64,000 nucleotides of DNA, taken from contig NW_026912108.1 of assembly GCF_963662255.1 (NCBI RefSeq), positions 144,001 through 208,000 of the forward strand, read 5' to 3'. Within the stretch, counting starts at the first letter, position 1, and each line of letters begins with the position of its first letter. Origin of the DNA: Cinclus cinclus. Taxonomy: Eukaryota; Chordata; Aves; Passeriformes; Cinclidae. The notes below the pieces were generated by a model that saw only the letters and a program-made list of their open reading frames with translations, ran no database searches and was not told where the DNA came from. Made by a program: the position numbers and the translations under genes. This document shows, in pieces, positions 48,063 to 61,657 of the stretch.

Positions 48063-49402
48063 GTGGCAAGGGCTAAGAGGACAGTTCCAAGGCATCTAGC
48101 TTTCCTGCTAGCAATGCCATTTCTACCCTGCTGTGGAAAACATTGTCCTTTGCCCTTCTGCTCCGAGAGGCACAGAGCACCTCGGCAGACGCAGTGCAGA
48201 GGGAAAGGACACAGTATCCGGGGGAGTGTGGCGCCGCTTAGGCGGGCAAAGCAGAAAGGTGCCGCCCGGCACTGGCTTTGACTCCCTGAGCTTCCTTGCT
48301 AGGACAGCAGCTGCCGAAAGCTGGCAACTAGGCTGCCAGAGTGCAGAATGTAGGCGGTCTGGCACGCCTGCTTGCCGAAAGCCAGTTTCAGCGAGACAGC
48401 GTGCTAGGCTCTGTCTCACAGCACCCTGGAGAACACGCACTTGAAGAATGCCCTCTCTGTTCCGCAAAAGCTCTGCCACAGTGAAGGTGGAAGAAGCAGC
48501 CTGTGGCCACGGGCAGAGCTGGTCAACAGCTGCGCCTAACTTTGCCAAGCTGCGAGAGCATTCTCAGCCGAGTTCTGCTTTGACAGAGCTATTGCTGAAC
48601 TTTTGAAGCCCCGGAGGCTGCTGAAACCAAGGCTGTGTTCTGCCTCTTCATTCTTGCCTTCCTGTGCTCCAGCGAGAAGTGAAGCTCTGGCAGGTCATTC
48701 AGCTTTGCCGCCTCTCTGCACGGAAAGCACTAGACAGAACTAGTGTGCTTCGTGCATGCTCTCTCCTCGCTTTTATGGTCACTGCTCTGCTTTTTGCTTG
48801 GCAGCGTTCAAAGGGTCCACGGCATACCTCTTGCACAGCGAGAGGTGGCCGGCGAGGAATACTTGCTGGCTTAAGTCGTTCCATGCTCAAGGCATTCATC
48901 AGAGCAACACCATGAGGGAAAAGAGGGGGGAACATTGCAGGACAAATTTCTATGCTGGAACATGATTGTCTGCGAGACAGCTCTCCGCAGCGCTAGTATT
49001 TGGCCAGGCTGAAATCAGCGCCACGGGAAGCCAATCTGACAAGCGGAGTGCAACGAGCTCGGCGATACGGGGCCACTTGGCAGGTGGCCGAAGAAAGACG
49101 GCTGCCCCGCGAATGTGGTGCCAGAAGGCAAGTTTCAGCAGGGCGTTCCGGGCGAGCTTAATGTGTAGCCGCAGTTGTTCTAGGCGAGATTGTAGCCGAG
49201 AAGCTTTCCGTCTCCATTCACGAGACAAGAAAAGCAGAACGCAATGGTTGCGGCAGAAGCGAAAGCCAGGAGCAGCGTGCTCGCTGCGAGAAGTAGACGG
49301 CGCTTCGCCTCCTTGGGAAGGAAATCGCGTCTGGGCACGAACGGCAGCCAGCGAAGCTTCAGAACAGCAGGCTGTTCTGCTCAGCGTACGAGCCTGAAGT
49401 GA
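48063..49402 (+). repeat. Satellite unit U36, short, B-block
   Basis: It has 16A, the B-block, 482G, 633T, 748A/753G, i1, 997T and 1303C. Private changes are C-to-A at 48606 and C-to-G at 48693; T-to-C at 48609 (offset 547) is shared only with U38. Three rare changes within 88 bp is a local concentration. Confidence 0.97.
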
Positions 49403-50781
49403 GTGGCAAGGGCTAAGGGGACAGTTCCAAGGCATCTAGCTTTCCTGCTAGCAATGCCATTTCTACCCTGCTGTGGAAAACATTGTCCTTTGCCCTTCTG
49501 CTCCGAGAGGCACAGAGCACCTCGGCAGACGCAGTGTAGAGGGAAAGGACACAGTATCCGAGGGAGCGTGGCGCCGCTTAGGCGGGCAAAGCAGAAAGGT
49601 GCCGCCCGGCACTGGCTTTGACTCCCTGAGCTTCCTTGCTAGGACAGCAGCTGCCGAAAGCTGGCAACTAGGCTGCCAGAGTGCAGAATGTAGGCGGTCT
49701 GGCACGCCTGCTTGCCGAAAGCCAGGATCAGCGAGACAGCGTGCTAGGCTCTGTTTCACAGCACCCTGGAGAACACGCACTTGAAGAATGCCCTCTCTGC
49801 TCCGCAAAAGCTCTGCCACAGTGAAGGTGGAAGAAGCAGCCTGTGGCCACGGGCAGAGCTGGTCAACAGCTGCGCCTAACTTTCCCAAGCTGCGAGAGCA
49901 TTCTCAGCCGAGTTCTGCTTTGACAGAGCTATTGCTGAACTTTTGCAGTCCCGGAGGCTGCTGAAACCAAGGCTGTGTTCTGCCTCTTCATTCTTGCCTT
50001 CCTGTGCTCCAGCGAGAAGTGAAGCTCTGGCACGTCATTCAGCTTTGCCGCCTCTCTGCACGGAAAGCACTAGACAGAACTAGTGTGCTTCGTGCATGCT
50101 CTCTCCTCGCTTTTATGGTCACTGCTCTGCTTTTTGCTTGGCAGCGTTCCAAGGGTCCACGGCATACCTCTTGCACAGCGAGAGGTGGCCGGCGAGGAAT
50201 ACTTGCTGGCTTAAGTCGTTCCATGCTCAAGGCATTCATCAGAGCAGCACAATGCGGGAAAAGAGGGGGGAACATTGCAGGACAAATTTCTATGCTGGAA
50301 CATGATTGTCTGCGAGACAGCTCTCCGCAGCGCTAGTATTTGGCCAGGCTGAAATCAGCGCCACGGGAAGCCAATCTGACAAGCGGAGTGCAACGAGCTC
50401 GGCGATACGGGGCCACTTGGCAGGTGGCCGAAGAAAGACGGCTGCCCCGCGAATGTGGTGCCAGAAGGCAAGTTTCAGCAGGGCGTTCCGGGCGAGCTTA
50501 ATGTGTAGCCGCAGTTGTTCTAGGCGAGATTGTAGCCGAGAAGCTTTCCGTCTCCATTCACGAGACAAGAAAAGCAGAACGCAATGGTCTAGAGGGTTGA
50601 GAAGAAAAGTGCTCGTAGCGAGCTCGTTGCGGCAGAAGCGAAAGCCAGGAGCAGCGTGCTCGCTGCGAGAAGTAGACGGCGCTTCGCCTCCTTGGGAAGG
50701 AAATCGCGTCTGGGCACGAACGGCAGCCAGCGAAGCTTCAGAACAGCAGGCTGTTCTGCTCAGCGTACGAGCCTGAAGTGA
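49403..50781 (+). repeat. Satellite unit U37, long
   Basis: States are 135T, 347C, 482C, 633T, 748C/753G, i2, 997T, 1178C and 1303C. Together with U3, U4, U12, U13, U16, U17 and U21 it is one of the few long units with 997T, and the only one of these with 1178C. Confidence 0.97.
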
Positions 50782-52121
50782 GTGGCAAGGGCTAAGGGGA
50801 CAGTTCCAAGGCATCTAGCTTTCCTGCTAGCAATGCCATTTCTACCCTGCTGTGGAAAACATTGTCCTTTGCCCTTCTGCTCCGAGAGGCACAGAGCACC
50901 TCGGCAGACGCAGTGCAGAGGGAAAGGACACAGTATCCGAGGGAGCGTGGCGCCGCTTAGGCGGGCAAAGCAGAAAGGTGCCGCCCGGCACTGGCTTTGA
51001 CTCCCTGAGCTTCCTTGCTAGGACAGCAGCTGCCGAAAGCTGGCAACTAGGCTGCCAGAGTGCAGAATGTAGGCGGTCTGGCACGCCTGCTTGCCGAAAG
51101 CCAGGATCAGCGAGACAGCGTGCTAGGCTCTGTTTCACAGCACCCTGGAGAACACGCACTTGAAGAATGCCCTCTCTGCTCCGCAAAAGCTCTGCCACAG
51201 TGAAGGTGGAAGAAGCAGCCTGTGGCCACGGGCAGAGCTGGTCAACAGCTGCGCCTAACTTTGCCAAGCTGCGAGAGCATTCTCAGCCGAGTTCTGCTTT
51301 GACAGAGCTATTGCTGAACTTTTGCAGCCCCGGAGGCTGCTGAAACCAAGGCTGTGTTCTGCCTCTTCATTCTTGCCTTCCTGTGCTCCAGCGAGAAGTG
51401 AAGCTCTGGCACGGCATTCAGCTTTGCCGCCTCTCTGCACGGAAAGCACTAGACAGAACTAGTGTGCTTCGTGCATGCTCTCTCCTCGCTTTTATGGTCA
51501 CTGCTCTGCTTTTTGCTTGGCAGCGTTCCAAGGGTCCACGGCATACCTCTTGCACAGCGAGAGGTGGCCGGCGAGGAATACTTGCTGGCTTAAGTCGTTC
51601 CATGCTCAAGGCATTCATCAGAGCAGCACAATGCGGGAAAAGAGGGGGGAACATTGCAGGACAAATTTCTATGCTGGAACATGATTGTCTGCGAGACAGC
51701 TCTCCGCAGCGCTAGTATTTGGCCAGGCTGAAATCAGCGCCACGGGAAGCCAATCTGACAAGCGGAGTGCAACGAGCGCGGCGATACGGGGCCACTTGGC
51801 AGGTGGCCGAAGAAAGACGGCTGCCCCGCGAATGTGGTGCCAGATGGCAAGTTTCTGCAGGGCGTTCCGGGCGAGCTTAATGTGTAGCCGCAGTTGTTCT
51901 AGGCGAGATTGTAGCCGAGAAGCTTTCCGTCTCCATTCACGAGACAAGAAAAGCAGAACGCAATGGTTGCGGCAGAAGCGAAAGCCAGGAGCAGCGTGCT
52001 CGCTGCGAGAAGTAGACGGCGCTTCGCCTCCTTGGGAAGGAAATGGCGTCTGGGCACGAACGGCAGCCAGCGAAGCTTCAGAACAGCAGGCTGTTCTGCT
52101 CAGCGTACGAGCCTGAAGTGA
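50782..52121 (+). repeat. Satellite unit U38, short, TT pair
   Basis: States are 347C, 482G, 547C (51328), 633G, 748C/753G, i2, 997G, the TT pair and 1303G. Its back half equals that of U22. Confidence 0.97.
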
Positions 52122-53500
52122 GTGGCAAGGGCTAAGGGGACAGTTCCAAGGCATCTAGCTTTCCTGCTAGCAATGCCATTTCTACCCTGCTGTGGAAAAC
52201 ATTGTCCTTTGCCCTTCTGCTCCGAGAGGCACAGAGCACCTCGGCAGACGCAGTGTAGAGGGAAAGGACACAGTATCCGAGGGAGCGTGGCGCCGCTTAG
52301 GCGGGCAAAGCAGAAAGGTGCCGCCCGGCACTGGCTTTGACTCCCTGAGCTTCCTTGCTAGGACAGCAGCTGCCGAAAGCTGGCAACTAGGCTGCCAGAG
52401 TGCAGAATGTAGGCGGTCTGGCACGCCTGCTTGCCGAAAGCCAGGATCAGCGAGACAGCGTGCTAGGCTCTGTTTCACAGCACCCTGGAGAACACGCACT
52501 TGAAGAATGCCCTCTCTGCTCCGCAAAAGCTCTGCCACAGTGAAGGTGGAAGAAGCAGCCTGTGGCCACGGGCAGAGCTGGTCAACAGCTGCGCCTAACT
52601 TTCCCAAGCTGCGAGAGCATTCTCAGCCGAGTTCTGCTTTGACAGAGCTATTGCTGAACTTTTGCAGTCCCGGAGGCTGCTGAAACCAAGGCTGTGTTCT
52701 GCCTCTTCATTCTTGCCTTCCTGTGCTCCAGCGAGAAGTGAAGCTCTGGCACGTCATTCAGCTTTGCCGCCTCTCTGCACGGAAAGCACTAGACAGAACT
52801 AGTGTGCTTCGTGCATGCTCTCTCCTCGCTTTTATGGTCACTGCTCTGCTTTTTGCTTGGCAGCGTTCAAAGGGTCCACGGCATACCTCTTGCACAGCGA
52901 GAGGTGGCCGGCGAGGAATACTTGCTGGCTTAAGTCGTTCCATGCTCAAGGCATTCATCAGAGCAGCACAATGCGGGAAAAGAGGGGGGAACATTGCAGG
53001 ACAAATTTCTATGCTGGAACATGATTGTCTGCGAGACAGCTCTCCGCAGCGCTAGTATTTGGCCAGGCTGAAATCAGCGCCACGGGAAGCCAATCTGACA
53101 AGCGGAGTGCAACGAGCGCGGCGATACGGGGCCACTTGGCAGGTGGCCGAAGAAAGACGGCTGCCCCGCGAATGTGGTGCCAGAAGGCAAGTTTCAGCAG
53201 GGCGTTCCGGGCGAGCTTAATGTGTAGCCGCAGTTGTTCTAGGCGAGATTGTAGCCGAGAAGCTTTCCGTCTCCATTCACGAGACAAGAAAAGCAGAACG
53301 CAATGGTCTAGAGGGTTGAGAAGAAAAGTGCTCGTAGCGAGCTCGTTGCGGCAGAAGCGAAAGCCAGGAGCAGCGTGCTCGCTGCGAGAAGTAGACGGCG
53401 CTTCGCCTCCTTGGGAAGGAAATCGCGTCTGGGCACGAACGGCAGCCAGCGAAGCTTCAGAACAGCAGGCTGTTCTGCTCAGCGTACGAGCCTGAAGTGA
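52122..53500 (+). repeat. Satellite unit U39, long
   Basis: States are 135T, 347C, 482C, 633T, 748A/753G, i2, 997G and 1303C. Confidence 0.97.
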
Positions 53501-54879
53501 GTGGCAAGGGCTAAGGGGACAGTTCCAAGGCATCTAGCTTTCCTGCTAGCAATGCCATTTCTACCCTGCTGTGGAAAACATTGTCCTTTGCCCTTCTGCT
53601 CCGAGAGGCACAGAGCACCTCGGCAGACGCAGTGCAGAGGGAAAGGACACAGTATCCGAGGGAGCGTGGCGCCGCTTAGGCGGGCAAAGCAGAAAGGTGC
53701 CGCCCGGCACTGGCTTTGACTCCCTGAGCTTCCTTGCTAGGACAGCAGCTGCCGAAAGCTGGCAACTAGGCTGCCAGAGTGCAGAATGTAGGCGGTCTGG
53801 CACGCCTGCTTGCCGAAAGCCAGGATCAGCGAGACAGCGTGCTAGGGTCTGTTTCACAGCACCCTGGAGAACACGCACTTGAAGAATGCCCTCTCTGCTC
53901 CGCAAAAGCTCTGCCACAGTGAAGGTGGAAGAAGCAGCCTGTGGCCACGGGCAGAGCTGGTCAACAGCTGCGCCTAACTTTGCCAAGCTGCGAGAGCATT
54001 CTCAGCCGAGTTCTGCTTTGACAGAGCTATTGCTGAACTTTTGCAGTCCCGGAGGCTGCTGAAACCAAGGCTGTGTTCTGCCTCTTCATTCTTGCCTTCC
54101 TGTGCTCCAGCGAGAAGTGAAGCTCTGGCACGGCATTCAGCTTTGCCGCCTCTCTGCACGGAAAGCACTAGACAGAACTAGTGTGCTTCGTGCATGCTCT
54201 CTCCTCGCTTTTATGGTCACTGCTCTGCTTTTTGCTTGGCAGCGTTCAAAGGGTCCACGGCATACCTCTTGCACAGCGAGAGGTGGCCGGCGAGGAATAC
54301 TTGCTGGCTTAAGTCGTTCCATGCTCAAGGCATTCATCAGAGCAACACCATGAGGGAAAAGAGGGGGGAACATTGCAGGACAAATTTCTATGCTGGAACA
54401 TGATTGTCTGCGAGACAGCTCTCCGCAGCGCTAGTATTTGGCCAGGCTGAAATCAGCGCCACGGGAAGCCAATCTGACAAGCGGAGTGCAACGAGCGCGG
54501 CGATACGGGGCCACTTGGCAGGTGGCCGAAGAAAGACGGCTGCCCCGCGAATGTGGTGCCAGATGGCAAGTTTCTGCAGGGCGTTCCGGGCGAGCTTAAT
54601 GTGTAGCCGCAGTTGTTCTAGGCGAGATTGTAGCCGAGAAGCTTTCCGTCTCCATTCACGAGACAAGAAAAGCAGAACGCAATGGTCTAGAGGGTTGAGA
54701 AGAAAAGTGCTCGTAGCGAGCTCGTTGCGGCAGAAGCGAAAGCCAGGAGCAGCGTGCTCGCTGCGAGAAGTAGACGGCGCTTCGCCTCCTTGGGAAGGAA
54801 ATCGCGTCTGGGCACGAACGGCAGCCAGCGAAGCTTCAGAACAGCAGGCTGTTCTGCTCAGCGTACGAGCCTGAAGTGA
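53501..54879 (+). repeat. Satellite unit U40, long, TT pair
   Basis: States are 347G, 482G, 633G, 748A/753G, i1, 997G, the TT pair and 1303C. It is the only TT unit with 748A/753G. Confidence 0.97.
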
Positions 54880-56258
54880 GTGGCAAGGGCTAAGGGGACA
54901 GTTCCAAGGCATCTAGCTTTCCTGCTAGCAATGCCATTTCTACCCTGCTGTGGAAAACATTGTCCTTTGCCCTTCTGCTCCGAGAGGCACAGAGCACCTC
55001 GGCAGACGCAGTGCAGAGGGAAAGGACACAGTATCCGAGGGAGCGTGGCGCCGCTTAGGCGGGCAAAGCAGAAAGGTGCCGCCCGGCACTGGCTTTGACT
55101 CCCTGAGCTTCCTTGCTAGGACAGCAGCTGCCGAAAGCTGGCAACTAGGCTGCCAGAGTGCAGAATGTAGGCGGTCTGGCACGCCTGCTTGCCGAAAGCC
55201 AGGATCAGCGAGACAGCGTGCTAGGGTCTGTTTCACAGCACCCTGGAGAACACGCACTTGAAGAATGCCCTCTCTGCTCCGCAAAAGCTCTGCCACAGTG
55301 AAGGTGGAAGAAGCAGCCTGTGGCCACGGGCAGAGCTGGTCAACAGCTGCGCCTAACTTTCCCAAGCTGCGAGAGCATTCTCAGCCGAGTTCTGCTTTGA
55401 CAGAGCTATTGCTGAACTTTTGCGGTCCCGGAGGCTGCTGAAACCAAGGCTGTGTTCTGCCTCTTCATTCTTGCCTTCCTGTGCTCCAGCGAGAAGTGAA
55501 GCTCTAGCACGTCATTCAGCTTTGCCGCCTCTCTGCACGGAAAGCACTAGACAGAACTAGTGTGCTTCGTGCATGCTCTCTCTTCGCTTTTATGGTCACT
55601 GCTCTGCTTTTTGCTTGGCAGCGTTCAAAGGCTCCACGGCATACCTCTTGCACAGCGAGAGGTGGCCGGCGAGGAATACTTGCTGGCTTAAGTCGTTCCA
55701 TGCTCAAGGCATTCATCAGAGCAACACCATGAGGGAAAAGAGGGGGGAACATTGCAGGACAAATTTCTATGCTGGAACATGATTGTCTGCGAGACAGCTC
55801 TCCGCAGCGCTAGTATTTGGCCAGGCTGAAATCAGCGCCACGGGAAGCCAATCTGACAAGCGGAGTGCAACGAGCGCGGCGATACGGGGCCACTTGGCAG
55901 GTGGCCGAAGAAAGACGGCTGCCCCGCGAATGTGGTGCCAGAAGGCAAGTTTCAGCAGGGCGTTCCGGGCGAGCTTAATGTGTAGCCGCAGTTGTTCTAG
56001 GCGAGATTGTAGCCGAGAAGCTTTCCGTCTCCATTCACGAGACAAGAAAAGCAGAACGCAATGGTCTAGAGGGTTGAGAAGAAAAGTGCTCGTAGCGAGC
56101 TCGTTGCGGCAGAAGCGAAAGCCAGGAGCAGCGTGCTCGTTGCGAGAAGTAGACGGCGCTTCGCCTCCTTGGGAAGGAAATCGCGTCTGGGCACGAACGG
56201 CAGCCAGCGAAGCTTCAGAACAGCAGGCTGTTCTGCTCAGCGTACGAGCCTGAAGTGA
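54880..56258 (+). repeat. Satellite unit U41, long
   Basis: Private A-to-G at 55424 (545) and C-to-T at 55583 (704); G-to-A at 55506 (627) is shared only with U44. Other states are 347G, 482C, 633T, 753C, i1, 997G, 1261T and 1303C. It precedes B-block unit U42. Confidence 0.97.
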
Positions 56259-57598
56259 GTGGCAAGGGCTAAGAGGACAGTTCCAAGGCATCTAGCTTTC
56301 CTGCTAGCAATGCCATTTCTACCCTGCTGTGGAAAACATTGTCCTTTGCCCTTCTGCTCCGAGAGGCACAGAGCACCTCGGCAGACGCAGTGCAGAGGGA
56401 AAGGACACAGTATCCGGGGGAGTGTGGCGCCGCTTAGGCGGGCAAAGCAGAAAGGTGCCGCCCGGCACTGGCTTTGACTCCCTGAGCTTCCTTGCTAGGA
56501 CAGCAGCTGCCGAAAGCTGGCAACTAGGCTGCCAGAGTGCAGAATGTAGGCGGTCTGGCACGCCTGCTTGCCGAAAGCCAGTTTCAGCGAGACAGCGTGC
56601 TAGGCTCTGTCTCACAGCACCCTGGAGAACACGCACTTGAAGAATGCCCTCTCTGTTCCGCAAAAGCTCTGCCACAGTGAAGGTGGAAGAAGCAGCCTGT
56701 GGCCACGGGCAGAGCTGGTCAACAGCTGCGCCTAACTTTGCCAAGCTGCGAGAGCATTCTCAGCCGAGTTCTGCTTTGACAGAGCTATTGCTGAACTTTT
56801 GCAGTCCCGGAGGCTGCTGAAACCAAGGCTGTGTTCTGCCTCTTCATTCTTGCCTTCCTGTGCTCCAGCGAGAAGTGAAGCTCTGGCACGGCATTCAGCT
56901 TTGCCGCCTCTCTGCACGGAAAGCACTAGACAGAACTAGTGTGCTTCGTGCATGCTCTCTCCTCGCTTTTATGGTCACTGCTCTGCTTTTTGCTTGGCAG
57001 CGTTCAAAGGGTCCACGGCATACCTCTTGCACAGCGAGAGGTGGCCGGCGAGGAATACTTGCTGGCTTAAGTCGTTCCATGCTCAAGGCATTCATCAGAG
57101 CAACACCATGAGGGAAAAGAGGGGGGAACATTGCAGGACAAATTTCTATGCTGGAACATGATTGTCTGCGAGACAGCTCTCCGCAGCGCTAGTATTTGGC
57201 CAGGCTGAAATCAGCGCCACGGGAAGCCAATCTGACAAGCGGAGTGCAACGAGCTCGGCGATACGGGGCCACTTGGCAGGTGGCCGAAGAAAGACGGCTG
57301 CCCCGCGAATGTGGTGCCAGAAGGCAAGTTTCAGCAGGGCGTTCCGGGCGAGCTTAATGTGTAGCCGCAGTTGTTCTAGGCGAGATTGTAGCCGAGAAGC
57401 TTTCCGTCTCCATTCACGAGACAAGAAAAGCAGAACGCAATGGTTGCGGCAGAAGCGAAAGCCAGGAGCAGCGTGCTCGCTGCGAGAAGTAGACGGCGCT
57501 TCGCCTCCTTGGGAAGGAAATCGCGTCTGGGCACGAACGGCAGCCAGCGCAGCTTCAGAACAGCAGGCTGTTCTGCTCAGCGTACGAGCCTGAAGTGA
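56259..57598 (+). repeat. Satellite unit U42, short, B-block
   Basis: It has 16A, the B-block, 482G, 633G, 748A/753G, i1, 997T and 1303C. A private A-to-C at 57550 (offset 1331) destroys one of the two HindIII sites (AAGCTT) that every other complete unit appears to carry. Confidence 0.97.
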
Positions 57599-58938
57599 GT
57601 GGCAAGGGCTAATGGGACAGTTCCAAGGCATCTAGCTTTCCTGCTAGCAATGCCATTTCTACCCTGCTGTGGAAAACATTGTCCTTTGCCCTTCTGCTCC
57701 GAGAGGCACAGAGCACCTCGGCAGACGCAGTGCAGAGGGAAAGGACACAGTATCCGAGGGAGCGTGGCGCCGCTTAGGCGGGCAAAGCAGAAAGGTGCCG
57801 CCCGGCACTGGCTTTGACTCCCTGAGCTTCCTTGCTAGGACAGCAGCTGCCGAAAGCTGGCAACTAGGCTGCCAGAGTGCAGAATGTAGGCGGTCTGGCA
57901 CGCCTGTTTGCCGAAAGCCAGGATCAGCGAGACAGCGTGCTAGGGTCTGTTTCACAGCACCCTGGAGAACACGCACTTGAAGAATGCCCTCTCTGCTCCG
58001 CAAAAGCTCTGCCACAGTGAAGGTGGAAGAAGCAGCCTGTGGCCACGGGCAGAGCTGGTCAACAGCTGCGCCTAACTTTCCCAAGCTGCGAGAGCATTCT
58101 CAGCCGAGTTCTGCTTTGACAGAGCTATTGCTGAACTTTTGCAGTCCCGGAGGCTGCTGAAACCAAGGCTGTGTTCTGCCTCTTCATTCTTGCCTTCCTG
58201 TGCTCCAGCGAGAAGTGAAGCTCTGGCACGTCATTCAGCTTTGCCGCCTCTCTGCACGGAAAGCACTAGACAGAACTAGTGTGCTTCGTGCATGCTCTCT
58301 CCTCGCTTTTATGGTCACTGCTCTGCTTTTTGCTTGGCAGCGTTCAAAGGGTCCACGGCATACCTCTTGCACAGCGAGAGGTGGCCGGCGAGGAATACTT
58401 GCTGGCTTAAGTCGTTCCATGCTCAAGGCATTCATCAGAGCAGCACAATGCGGGAAAAGAGGGGGGAACATTGCAGGACAAATTTCTATGCTGGAACATG
58501 ATTGTCTGCGAGACAGCTCTCCGCAGCGCTAGTATTTGGCCAGGCTGAAATCAGCGCCACGGGAAGCCAATCTGACAAGCGGAGTGCAACGAGCGCGGCG
58601 ATACGGAGCCACTTGGCAGGTGGCCGAAGAAAGACGGCTGCCCCGCGAATGTGGTGCCAGAAGGCAAGTTTCAGCAGGGCGTTCCGGGCGAGCTTAATGT
58701 GTAGCCGCAGTTGTTCTAGGCGAGATTGTAGCCGAGAAGCTTTCCGTCTCCATTCACGAGACAAGAAAAGCAGAACGCAATGGTTGCGGCAGAAGCGAAA
58801 GCCAGGAGCAGCGTGCTCGCTGCGAGAAGTAGACGGCGCTTCGCCTCCTTGGGAAGGAAATCGCGTCTGGGCACGAACGGCAGCCAGCGAAGCTTCAGAA
58901 CAGCAGGCTGTTCTGCTCAGCGTACGAGCCTGAAGTGA
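57599..58938 (+). repeat. Satellite unit U43, short
   Basis: Private G-to-T at 57613 (offset 15); 309T is shared with U24 and U33; 1009A (58607) is shared only with U45. Other states are 347G, 482C, 633T, 748A/753G, i2 and 997G. It begins the right-end group with shared rare variants. Confidence 0.97.
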
Positions 58939-60278
58939 GTGGCAAGGGCTAAGGGGACAGTTCCAAGGCATCTAGCTTTCCTGCTAGCAATGCCATTTCT
59001 ACCCTGCTGTGGAAAACATTGTCCTTTGCCCTTCTGCTCCGAGAGGCACAGAGCACCTCGGCAGACGCAGTGCAGAGGGAAAGGACACAGTATCCGAGGG
59101 AGCGTGGCGCCGCTTAGGCGGGCAAAGCAGAAAGGTGCCGCCCGGCACTGGCTTTGACTCCCTGAGCTTCCTTGCTAGGACAGCAGCTGCCGAAAGCTGG
59201 CAACTAGGCTGCCAGAGTGCAGAATGTAGGCGGTCTGGCACGCCTGCTTGCCGAAAGCCAGGATCAGCGAGACAGCGTGCTAGGGTCTGTTTCACAGCAC
59301 CCTGGAGAACACGCACTTGAAGAATGCCCTCTCTGCTCCGCAAAAGCTCTGCCACAGTGAAGGTGGAAGAAGCAGCCTGTGGCCACGGGCAGAGCTGGTC
59401 AACAGCTGCGCCTAACTTTGCCAAGCTGCGAGAGCATTCTCAGCCGAGTTCTGCTTTGACAGAGCTATTGCTGAACTTTTGCAGTCCCGGAGGCTGCTGA
59501 AACCAAGGCTGTGTTCTGCCTCTTCATTCTTGCCTTCCTGTGCTCCAGCGAGAAGTGAAGCTCTAGCACGTCATTCAGCTTTGCCGCCTCTCTGCACGGA
59601 AAGCACTAGACAGAACTAGTGTGCTTCGTGCATGCTCTCTCCTCGCTTTTATGGTCACTGCTCTGCTTTTTGCTTGGCAGCGTTCAAAGGGTCCACGGCA
59701 TACCTCTTGCACAGCGAGAGGTGGCCGGCGAGGAATACTTGCTGGCTTAAGTCGTTCCATGCTCAAGGCATTCATCAGAGCAGCACAATGCGGGAAAAGA
59801 GTGGGGAACATTGCAGGACAAATTTCTATGCTGGAACATGATTGTCTGCGAGACAGCTCTCCGCAGCGCTAGTATTTGGCCAGGCTGAAATCAGCGCCAC
59901 GGGAAGCCAATCTGACAAGCGGAGTGCAACGAGCGCGGCGATACGGGGCCACTTGGCAGGTGGCCGAAGAAAGACGGCTGCCCCGCGAATGTGGTGCCAG
60001 AAGGCAAGTTTCAGCAGGGCGTTCCGGGCGAGCTTAATGTGTAGCCGCAGTTGTTCTAGGCGAGATTGTAGCCGAGAAGCTTTCCGTCTCCATTCACGAG
60101 ACAAGAAAAGCAGAACGCAATGGTTGCGGCAGAAGCGAAAGCCAGGAGCAGCGTGCTCGCTGCGAGAAGTAGACGGCGCTTCGCCTCCTTGGGAAGGAAA
60201 TCGCGTCTGGGCACGAACGGCAGCCAGCGAAGCTTCAGAACAGCAGGCTGTTCTGCTCAGCGTACGAGCCTGAAGTGA
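58939..60278 (+). repeat. Satellite unit U44, short
   Basis: It has 627A (59565, shared with U41) and 864T (59802, shared with U46 and the last partial unit), plus 347G, 482G, 633T, 748A/753G, i2 and 997G. Confidence 0.97.
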
Positions 60279-61657
60279 GTGGCAAGGGCTAAGGGGACAG
60301 TTCCAAGGCATCTAGCTTTCCTGCTAGCAATGCCATTTCTACCCTGCTGTGGAAAACATTGTCCTTTGCCCTTCTGCTCCGAGAGGCACAGAGCACCTCG
60401 GCAGACGCAGTGCAGAGGGAAAGGACACAGTATCCGAGGGAGCGTGGCGCCGCTTAGGCGGGCAAAGCAGAAAGGTGCCGCCCGGCACTGGCTTTGACTC
60501 CCTGAGCTTCCTTGCTAGGACAGCAGCTGCCGAAAGCTGGCAACTAGGCTGCCAGAGTGCAGAATGTAGGCGGTCTGGCACGCCTGCTTGCCGAAAGCCA
60601 GGATCAGCGAGACAGCGTGCTAGGCTCTGTTTCACAGCACCCTGGAGAACACGCACTTGAAGAATGCCCTCTCTGCTCCGCAAAAGCTCTGCCACAGTGA
60701 AGGTGGAAGAAGCAGCCTGTGGCCACGGGCAGAGCTGGTCAACAGCTGCGCCTAACTTTGCCAAGCTGCGAGAGCATTCTCAGCCGAGTTCTGCTTTGAC
60801 AGAGCTATTGCTGAACTTTTGCAGTCCCGGAGGCTGCTGAAACCAAGGCTGTGTTCTGCCTCTTCATTCTTGCCTTCCTGTGCTCCAGCGAGAAGTGAAG
60901 CTCTGGCACGTCATTCAGCTTTGCCGCCTCTCTGCACGGAAAGCACTAGACAGAACTAGTGTGCTTCGTGCATGCTCTCTCCTCGCTTTTATGGTCACTG
61001 CTCTGCTTTTTGCTTGGCAGCGTTCCAAGGGTCCACGGCATACCTCTTGCACAGCGAGAGGTGGCCGGCGAGGAATACTTGCTGGCTTAAGTCGTTCCAT
61101 GCTCAAGGCATTCATCAGAGCAGCACAATGCGGGAAAAGAGGGGGGAACATTGCAGGACAAATTTCTATGCTGGAACATGATTGTCTGCGAGACAGCTCT
61201 CCGCAGCGCTAGTATTTGGCCAGGCTGAAATCAGCGCCACGGGAAGCCAATCTGACAAGCGGAGTGCAACGAGCGCGGCGATACGGAGCCACTTGGCAGG
61301 TGGCCGAAGAAAGACGGCTGCCCCGCGAATGTGGTGCCAGAAGGCAAGTTTCAGCAGGGCGTTGCGGGCGAGCTTAATGTGTAGCCGCAGTTGTTCTAGG
61401 CGAGATTGTAGCCGAGAAGCTTTCCGTCTCCATTCACGAGACAAGAAAAGCAGAACGCAATGGTCTAGAGGGTTGAGAAGAAAAGTGCTCGTAGCGAGCT
61501 CGTTGCGGCAGAAGCGAAAGCCAGGAGCAGCGTGCTCGCTGCGAGAAGTAGACGGCGCTTCGCCTCCTTGGGAAGGAAATCGCGTCTGGGCACGAACGGC
61601 AGCCAGCGAAGCTTCAGAACAGCAGGCTGTTCTGCTCAGCGTACGAGCCTGAAGTGA
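60279..61657 (+). repeat. Satellite unit U45, long
   Basis: It has 1009A (61287, as U43) and a private C-to-G at 61364 (1086), plus 347C, 482G, 633T, 748C/753G, i2 and 997G. Confidence 0.97.
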
